64,000 nucleotides of DNA from Dryas octopetala. Lineage: Eukaryota; Streptophyta; Magnoliopsida; Rosales; Rosaceae. Shown here in pieces: positions 56,945-64,000 of the stretch (positions are counted from its first letter, which is position 1; every line of letters begins with the position of its first letter). The notes beneath the pieces were generated by a model. That model did no database searches and had not been told where the DNA came from. It saw only the letters and a program-made list of their open reading frames with translations. The translations under genes were made by a program, and so were the position numbers. The stretch spans positions 17,110,085 through 17,174,084 of the forward strand of contig OY992838.1 in NCBI GenBank assembly GCA_963921425.1. Reading direction: 5' to 3'.

Positions 56945-57713
56945 GGTGGTGGACATCCATGGAAATGAGGGGCGAAATGGAAAGTTAAAGTCAATGGTCA
57001 AGGGTCAACTATGACATGTCATCAAGTCAAATGGGCCATGGGCCTATGTGGAAGTCAATGGCAAGGTGGCAGCCCATGCATACATGCGCATCCCATGCAA
57101 GCCCATGCGTCTAAACCTAGCAGCCCAAGTCCATCACGCCATGCAAGGTGGCAGCCCATGCACTAAAACCCTAGGGCCTATGTGCAACCCATTCAGCCCA
57201 AGTCATGCAGCCATGCGCAAGTTAGAAGGGAGGAAGCCCATCACGTCACTTGCAGCAGCCCATCTCATACAGCCATGCGCAAGCCATGCAGCCCAAGTCC
57301 ATCAAGCCATGCAAAGAGAAAGCCCAAGCAATCCTAGCTGAAAAAGAAGTCAAAACCCTGGAAAATAGAGCACCAATTTCGACAGCAATTCTGTAATTCT
57401 CCAGAGAGAACCAGGTAGCATGCCATATATGGTTGGAAAGATACAACTGTTAGCTTCGCAGGGAATTTTACGGATTTCAATTCCGAGTTTTCTAGCTCAA
57501 GATATGGTCATTTTAGTGGAGGTAGCGCAGCAGTTCCGCGAGCTGAAAATAAGTTACGCCCAAAAAGAGCCCAAATCAGCCCAAGGCCCACTTTTGGCCG
57601 AAAATGGGAAGTCTTAAGGAGCAAGAAATTCACTTAAGCCCATGTTCTTTTTAATGAAACCCTAGCCGCACCTTGTGTTCTCCTTGCCTCCAAAGGAATC
57701 CTCACCTCACCTC

Positions 57714-57724
57714 TATAAATATAT
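57714..57724 (+). promoter_or_regulatory. TATA box of 5' LTR
   Basis: TATAAATATAT before the leader. Confidence 0.55.
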
Positions 57725-58892
57725 CCTATTCTCTCATTGTTTAGGGTTCCGATATTTTTATATTTTCAAAATTCAGAGAGAGAAGGGGAGGCCGAATTTC
57801 AGAGGGAGAGAGTGAGAGGGTGGCGCCACTTGAGGGAGAATGAGAGACCATGTGCCGCAGCCCTAGCTCACCTTTGCCGTGAGCCTTCTTGCTGCTATGT
57901 CTCTCCTCTTCTTCTCTCTTGTGCCGCTGCCACCCTCTTGTGATGTTCTTTATTTTTCTTTAGATTTTCTTCTTTTTCTTTAGTTAATTAGTTGTTCTTG
58001 CTTTCATTGTGGATTTAATTATTATAATGGAAGTTAGATCTTTTATTTTCTTTATTATTATGTTTTGAGTTTTTTTTATTGCTTTGCTAAGTTGGGTGAT
58101 GAAACTTTAATTGTGAGTTATGCAATGGTGACACTTGTGATTTAATTTGATGCATGTAGTAAATCCTTGATCTCTAGTAAAATTGATTCTATTTGTTTGC
58201 ATCCTTTGACTAGCTACCTTAGGGTAATTGCATCTAGATTATGTTGTGAAATTAAATATGCTCAAAAGGTTGATAATTTCAATTGGCAGCAAGTGGGTAT
58301 CCTAAGATAATACTCATGAGAAAAGGGATCATAGATGACATATAGTACATTAATTTGAAGCTATGCGCTATGTGTTTACCGTTTTCACAAAACTTAATGA
58401 CTCTTGTATGGTTAACATGCGCCTAGGGAATGCCTAACAAAGCTCTTAGGACACATGCAAGTTAACTGACTAAGGGAGGCCTAAGAAGCTCTTAGTATAT
58501 GCGTAAGGAGAACAATAGTTAGAAGTGTCCTCAAAAAGGCCTTCGGCTGGTAAACTTTATTACATTTATGCATTATCTTGAATTGCTTGGTTGTATTTCC
58601 ATCAATTGGTGTGGATTCTGAATTCTTAGCATTGCAATTGTGTGTGTGTGTGTGTATGTGGTGTGCGTGAGTTTAACAATTTTGACAAACCCCCCTGCCG
58701 TGTGTGTGTGTTTGGTGAATCTAATTGGTAAGTTGAATTGGTTTGATGTGTATTTACCTATTCCTCGTGGGATCGACCTCGTACTTATACGCTATGCTTA
58801 CATGAGCGATTCGTATACTTGCGAGCTACAACTTGGTATTCGTTTCTAAATTCCAAGTAAAACAAGTTGTACAAAAAGGAGCAACAAGTTTT

Positions 58893-58910
58893 TGGCGCCA
58901 TTGCCGGGGA
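58893..58910 (+). other. Primer-binding site, tRNA-Asp (one mismatch)
   Basis: TGGCGCCATTGCCGGGGA. The G-to-A change would weaken priming slightly and probably arose after insertion. Confidence 0.85.
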
Positions 58911-59434
58911 ATGGTGCCAAATATCATCGAATTGGTTTTACTTATCATTAGAATTAAGTTAGGTTATTTATTTTTTTTTGTAGTTTTTTTTTTCTTAGGT
59001 TTTAATAATGCTATTTTCTACTTGAATTCTTATTCTAACCAATTATTGTTTTTGAGAGTTTTTGGAAGGTTCAAAGAGTCCATGAAGGATGGCGAGCTTC
59101 CCAAAGCCGAGAGCAAGAAAGGGAAGAAGAGGACATTTGAGTAGACGATTGGCAACGTCGGGCTGAAGACGTAAAAACTTAGCGTTGTTTGGGAGGCAAC
59201 CCAAAGTTTTTGAAGAAATCAAGGGAGTGAGTCGAGAAGACCAAGGAGGCCGCGCCTATGCTTTGAGGATCATGGTGGCTGTGCAATCATTGGGCCATGC
59301 TTGCAATCCAAGTACACAATTTCTTTCATCCTTGCTTCATTGAACCAATTTTTAGTTTTTTGTATTTTTGGTTTTGTTGGATAATTGTTTTGATTCCCTT
59401 ACTTTAACTGATCATGCATGTTTGTTATTTCTTT

Positions 59435-59452
59435 CACATTGAGGACAATGTG
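59435..59452 (+). other. Conserved hairpin before polypurine-like tract
   Basis: CACATTG-AGGA-CAATGTG, the same as 46601-46618. Confidence 0.6.
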
Positions 59453-61095
59453 TCATTTAAGTTTGGGGGGAAAAGCAATTTCTTTGTTTTTAGGTTTCTA
59501 GGTTTTTCTAAAAAAAAAAAAAAAAAAAAATATTAAAAAAAATTTCTTTTTGTTTGTTTTCAATTAGGGTGTCAAAACCCACATCAAAATGCAATTCTCT
59601 AACATTCATTCCACCCTAATGATGGAATTGAATCCTTAGAACCTTGTTGCAACATTGTTTTTAAATAAAAACAAAGTTTTGAGTCTTCTTGTTTTAATTG
59701 TGTTTTTAGAGTCCCCAACAAGTTGATTGATTGTTTATGGTCTTTGAGAAGCATGTTTAGCATTGTTGTATATGATATGTGTTCTTCTTTTTCTAATATT
59801 GTTCCATAACCTATATTATGATTCTATGTGATTAGATCTTGTTTTCATAAGCTTGAGTTATGATTTGCATGATTTAGTGATTCATATACATTTTAGAGCA
59901 GACTTATATGACCTAAGTGAGCTTTTGAGCCTTGTCCTTCATTTTTCGAGTGTTAGACACCACTCTATTCCTTTCTTGTCATTTAAGTCGTTGTGTGATC
60001 TCATTATTTATTCTTTTGATCAAATGCTTGAAATACACATGATTTGAATCAATGAGCTAGAACTTCTCTCTTATTCTATGCAAAGCATGTTTATAACTAC
60101 ATGGAACCTAGGAAATGATTTTAGGCCCTGTTTGTTGTATTTTTAACCTTTAGTTAACCCTTTACTTTCTAACCCTAGTTTAACCTTAAGTTTGGGGGAG
60201 TTACATCCCTTGACCTAATTATTCTTTTATCTATGGTGTTGCATTGATTTGTGGCTTTTGGAGGTTGAAGAAAAGTATTTATGCATAGCTTGAAACAAAA
60301 GAAAAATGAAAAGTGCTACAAAAGTGTGTATGCCGTACCCTTAAAAAAAAAAAAAAAAAAAAGTGAAGTGTATGGGACAGTTCCAAAAGAAAAAAAGAAA
60401 AAAAAATTGAAATAGTCAAGCTATGTAGTGCAATTGTGGAAGGTATGCCTCTAAGAGTTGTGTTGGTTGCAATTCCATAGATCTAGCCCTTTGTTGTATA
60501 TCCTTTTCATTGTTTATATCACACCTAACCCAAGCTAACCCTTTTGGAAGTCCTAATTGATCTTAGGAGAAATGTGGTTCTTGATGTGGAGTGTAGATGA
60601 GAGAGGAGCATATGGTTTTTGATTTTATTTCAAGTATTTTGATATTCCTTTCATGAGATCATATTTCCTTTCAAATGTGCCGTTGTTTCATGCTAATATG
60701 TGAGCTATTTGTCTTTGATTACATAACCTCTCTCACATATACTTATGAGTGCACAAATCAACACCCAATTCTTAAGTGCTTTATTGTTGAGAGTATGCCT
60801 TGGTGAGGATTGGAGTTGAATCTATTTTGTATATGTTAATCTATTTCTTGCTTGTCTAAACACTTGGGTTAGGAAGAGAATGACCTATATGCACAATGGA
60901 GGAGTAAGGTATGTTATTTGAAGCATTATTAGAATTTGAAGAATGAATATTATATATGCTTTGCTCTACTATGTTATTGTTGGTCATACTCATGATATCA
61001 TTTGTTGGGAAAGTTATTTAGTTTGTTTTTGAGTCTTTGACTCTTTTTCTTTATTTTCTTTGCTCGAGGACTAGCAAAGTCTAAGTTTGGGGGTG

Positions 61096-63515
61096 TGATG
61101 AGTGTTCATTTTACGTTATTTTATGATACTAACTCCCTAACCTAGACTGTTAGAACTCGATACTTTGGTGTCTGTTATCTTGTTTTTGTGTTTTTAGGTC
61201 TAATGAAGCAAAAATAAGAAATAGGAGCAAATGGAGCCGTTTTGGGACATTTCCTGGACAAACTAGGAAACGAACAGAAATCCTAGTCAAATGAGGATTC
61301 CTAGTCACAAGAGGAAAACATCAAGCCCAGAACCATCATTGCCAAGCCAGAAATGAGAAATCCTAATTGAAGCAGGAATTCCTGGTTGAACTAGGAAACC
61401 TAATCCTACTAGGAAAAGAAGTCCTGATGAGACAAGGAGTCACTAGGGGCAATATGGTCATTATGAGAAGTTGAAATGGACAAGGAATCCTACATCTACA
61501 AGGAATCCTAGTGGGACTAGGAAAGGTTGGTCAAAGTCAACTCTATCAAGTCAAGGTTCCAGAAGCTTCTAGAAGGTGGTGGACATCCATGGAAATGAGG
61601 GGCGAAATGGAAATTTAAAGTCAATGGTCAAGGGTCAACTATGACATGTCATCAAGTCAAATGGGCCATGGGCCTATGTGGAAGTCAATGGCAAGGTGGC
61701 AGCCCATGCATACATGCGCATCCCATGCAAGCCCATGCGTCTAAACCTAGCAGCCCAAGTCCATCACGCCATGCAAGGTGGCAGCCCATGCACTGAAACC
61801 CTTGGGCCTATGTGCAACCCATTCAGCCCAAGTCATGCAGCCATGCGCAAGTTAGAAGGGAGGAAGCCCATCACGTCACTTGCAGTAGCCCATCTCATAC
61901 AGCCATGCGCAAGCCATGCAGCCCAAGTCCATCACGCCATGCAAAGAGAAAGCCCAAGGAATCCTAGCTGAAAAAGAAGTCAAAACCCTGGAAAATAGAG
62001 CACCAATTTCGACAGCAATTCTGTAATTCTCCAGAGAGAACCAGGTAGCATGCCATATATGGTTGGAAAGATACGGATGTTAGCTTCGCAGGGAATTTTA
62101 CGGATTTCAATTCCGAGTTTTCTAGCTCAAGATATGGCCATTTTAGTGGAGGTAGCGCAGCAGTTCCGCGAGCTGAAAATAAGTTACGCCCAAAAAGAGC
62201 CCAAATCAGCCCAAGGCCCACTTTTGGCCGAAAATTGGAAGTCTTAAGGAGCAAGAAATTCACTTAAGCCCATGTTCTTTTTAATGAAACCCTAGCCGCA
62301 CCTTGTGTTCTCCTTGCCTCCAAAGGAATCCTCACCTCACCTCTATAAATATATCCTATTCTCTCATTGTTTAGGGTTCCGATATTTTTATATTTTCAAA
62401 ATTCAGAGAGAGAAGGGGAGGCCGAATTTCAGAGGGAGAGAGTGAGAGGGTGGCGCCACTTGAGGGAGAATGAGAGACCATGTGCCGCAGCCCTAGCTCA
62501 CCTTTGCCGTGAGCCTTCTTGCTGCTATGTCTCTCCTCTTCTTCTCTCTTGTGCCGCTGCCACCCTCTTGTGATGTTCTTTATTTTTCTTTTGATTTTCT
62601 TCTTTTTCTTTAGTTAATTAGTTGTTCTTGCTTTCATTGTGGATTTAATTATTATAATGGAAGTTAGATCTTTTATTTTCTTTATTATTATGTTTTGAGT
62701 TTTTTTTATTGCTTTGCTAAGTTGGGTGATGAAACTTTAATTGTGAGTTATGCAATGGTGACACTTGTGATTTAATTTGATGCATGTAGTAAATCCTTGA
62801 TCTCTAGTAAAATTGATTCTATTTGTTTGCATCCTTTGACTAGCTACCTTAGGGTAATTGCATCTAGATTATGTTGTGAAATTAAATATGCTCAAAAGGT
62901 TGATAATTTCAATTGGCAGCAAGTGGGTATCCTAAGATAATACTCATGAGAAAAGGGATCATAGATGACATATAGTACATTAATTTGAAGCTATGCGCTA
63001 TGTGTTTACCGTTTTCACAAAACTTAATGACTCTTGTATGGTTAACATGCGCCTAGGGAATGCCTAACAAAGCTCTTAGGACACATGCAAGTTAACTGAC
63101 TAAGGGAGGCCTAAGAAGCTCTTAGTATATGCATAAGGAGAACAATAGTTAGAAGTGTCCTCAAAAAGGCCTTCGGCTGGTAAACTTTATTACATTTATG
63201 CATTATCTTGAATTGCTTGGTTGTATTTCCATCAATTGGTGTGGATTCTGAATTCTTAGCATTGCAATTGTGTGTGTGTGTGTGTATGTGGTGTGCGTGA
63301 GTTTAACAATCTACAAACCCCCCTGCCGTGTGTGTGTGTGTTTGGTGAATCTAATTGGTAAGTTGAATTGGTTTGATGTGAAATACCTATTCCTCGTGGG
63401 ATCGACCTCGTACTTATACGCTATGCTTACATGAGCGATTCGTATACTTGCGAGCTAAAACTTGGTATTCGTTTCTAAATTCGAAGTGAAACAAGTTGTA
63501 CAAAAAGGAGCAACA
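61096..63515 (+). mobile_element. 3' LTR of second coding-free element (2,420 bp)
   Basis: It matches the 5' LTR. Heat-shock element at 61557-61574, TATA box at 62344. It ends CAACA at 63511-63515 and is followed by the target duplication. Confidence 0.9.
61557..61574 (+). promoter_or_regulatory. Four-unit heat-shock element
   Basis: TTCCAGAAGCTTCTAGAA, perfect fit. Confidence 0.6.
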
Positions 63516-63520
63516 GAGAT
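63516..63520 (+). repeat. Right target-site duplication GAGAT
   Basis: Matches 56479-56483. Confidence 0.92.
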
Positions 63521-64000
63521 CTTAAACCTACTAGTGTTACTCTTCAATTGGCAGATCGTTCAGTAAAGGTTCCGAAAGGTGTGGTTGAAGATGTGCTGGT
63601 TCGGGTTGCAGATTTGATCATGCCCGCTGATTTTATCATTCTTGAAATGGAGGATACCCCAATTAGAGGTAATGAGCTACCGATCATATTGGGAAGACCG
63701 TTCATGGCCACGGCGAACACCAAGATTGATGTGAGTAATGGGAAGTTGACAATGTCTGTACTTGGTGAAACAGTTGAGTTTGATGTTTTTGGTGCAATGA
63801 GGTATCCAAAGGAGGAGGATGATTGCTTGAGGATTGATAGTTTGGACCCATTGGTTGAGGAAGTGTGCGAAACTAGCCTTGCAGAAGATACATTGGAGGT
63901 TGCTTCGGGAACACCAGAGTCCAGTGAATTAGATGAAATCGTGGAAACAACTCCTACACGTTTGGAAGGCACCCGACCTCTTAGAAATAAGTGGTTCAAC
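63521..64000 (+). pseudogene. Protease C-terminal half of the interrupted gag-protease gene, runs off the window
   Basis: The frame interrupted at 56483 resumes here in register and stays open to the window edge. It has the C-terminal half of the aspartic protease: a KVPKGVVEDVLVRV strand region, PADFIILEM and the ILGRPFMAT motif (about 63688-63714), followed by an acidic linker that in relatives leads to reverse transcriptase. Open frames on the opposite strand are shadows. Confidence 0.85.

Larger units (their letters stand above)
56484..58886 (+). mobile_element. 5' LTR of second coding-free element (2,403 bp)
   Basis: TGATGAGTG...GAGCAACA. Unlike the LTRs at 43911 and 48254 it has the palindrome cluster and a perfect heat-shock element (56927-56944). 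TATA box at 57714. Confidence 0.9.
58887..61095 (+). mobile_element. Interior of second coding-free element
   Basis: The primer-binding site at 58893-58910 has one change (GCCATT for GCCGTT). A short frame tail (about 59080-59144) matches the protease-frame C-terminus; the longer frame reading into it from 58833 starts in the LTR and is incidental. Hairpin 59435-59452, polypurine-like tracts near 59459 and 60188, A runs (59509-59530, 60343-60361) and the final tract before 61096. Confidence 0.82.
56484..63515 (+). mobile_element. Second coding-free Athila/Tat-like element (7,032 bp), inserted in gag-protease
   Basis: LTRs 56484-58886 (2,403 bp) and 61096-63515 (2,420 bp), interior 58887-61095, target duplication GAGAT. 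LTRs differ at clearly more sites than those of 43911-50397, including a deletion of about 17 bp near 56876, so it is older. The interior has the same deletion of gag and pol as 46055-48253. Confidence 0.92.

Noticed and set aside
63544..63999. 151-codon minus-strand frame
   Set aside because: It is the antisense shadow of the protease frame on the plus strand, which has clear motifs.

Overview
The window reads as repeat-dense heterochromatin from a flowering plant, most likely a eudicot. No host gene, tRNA gene or rRNA gene was found. Almost every base belongs to LTR retrotransposons, a 150-bp satellite, or old sequence broken by them. The plant assignment rests on primer-binding sites that match plant tRNA-Asp and initiator tRNA-Met, Ty3/gypsy gag, protease, RNase H and integrase domains, and plant-style promoters. 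The species cannot be named from this sequence.

Layout. (1) 1-8555 is a Tekay/Del-like Ty3/gypsy repeat unit with 3,219-bp LTRs (719-3937, 5337-8555) and a nearly non-coding 1.4-kb interior, tandemly repeated with a 4,618-bp period. (2) 8556-64000 is a nest of one Athila/Tat-like clade. Its LTRs start TGATGAGTG or TGTTGAGTG, end CAACA, and are followed by a tRNA-Asp primer-binding site. I count 16 whole or partial LTRs of this clade. A minus-strand element at 9806-15883 carries the only polymerase piece (RNase H and integrase). Next to it is a plus-strand remnant with a protease fragment (15934-29406), whose 3' LTR is split by a complete young element at 20564-28867 (TSD GGGTT). That young element has one 357-codon protein with a retropepsin motif and no gag or pol. 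(3) 29407-30008 is an inverted piece of a Tekay-like LTR, followed by a truncated 3' end of an Athila-like element. (4) 30994-37912 is the satellite array, broken by two solo LTRs (31162-33632, TSD CCAAC; 34763-37144, TSD CTTAA). (5) 37913-43260 is an unassigned segment broken by two minus-strand solo LTRs (37984-40520, TSD CCAGC; 40836-42938, TSD GCAAC). (6) 43261-51945 is an LTR interrupted by a coding-free element with near-identical LTRs (43911-50397). (7) 51946-64000 is an element with a gag-protease gene that runs off the window and is split by a second coding-free element (56484-63515, TSD GAGAT).

How the parts may work together: the coding-free and protease-only elements keep LTRs, primer-binding site and polypurine tract, so they would need polymerase and integrase from relatives such as the 14021-15883 lineage. 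The LTR upstream regions hold unusually dense candidate control sites: perfect heat-shock elements, W-box clusters, telo-boxes with site II motifs, RY motifs and a cluster of 17-bp palindromes. After the coding region there is a small hairpin whose stem changes in a compensatory way between subfamilies, just before a second polypurine-like tract. These are the most promising observations. All were read by eye and none is tested.
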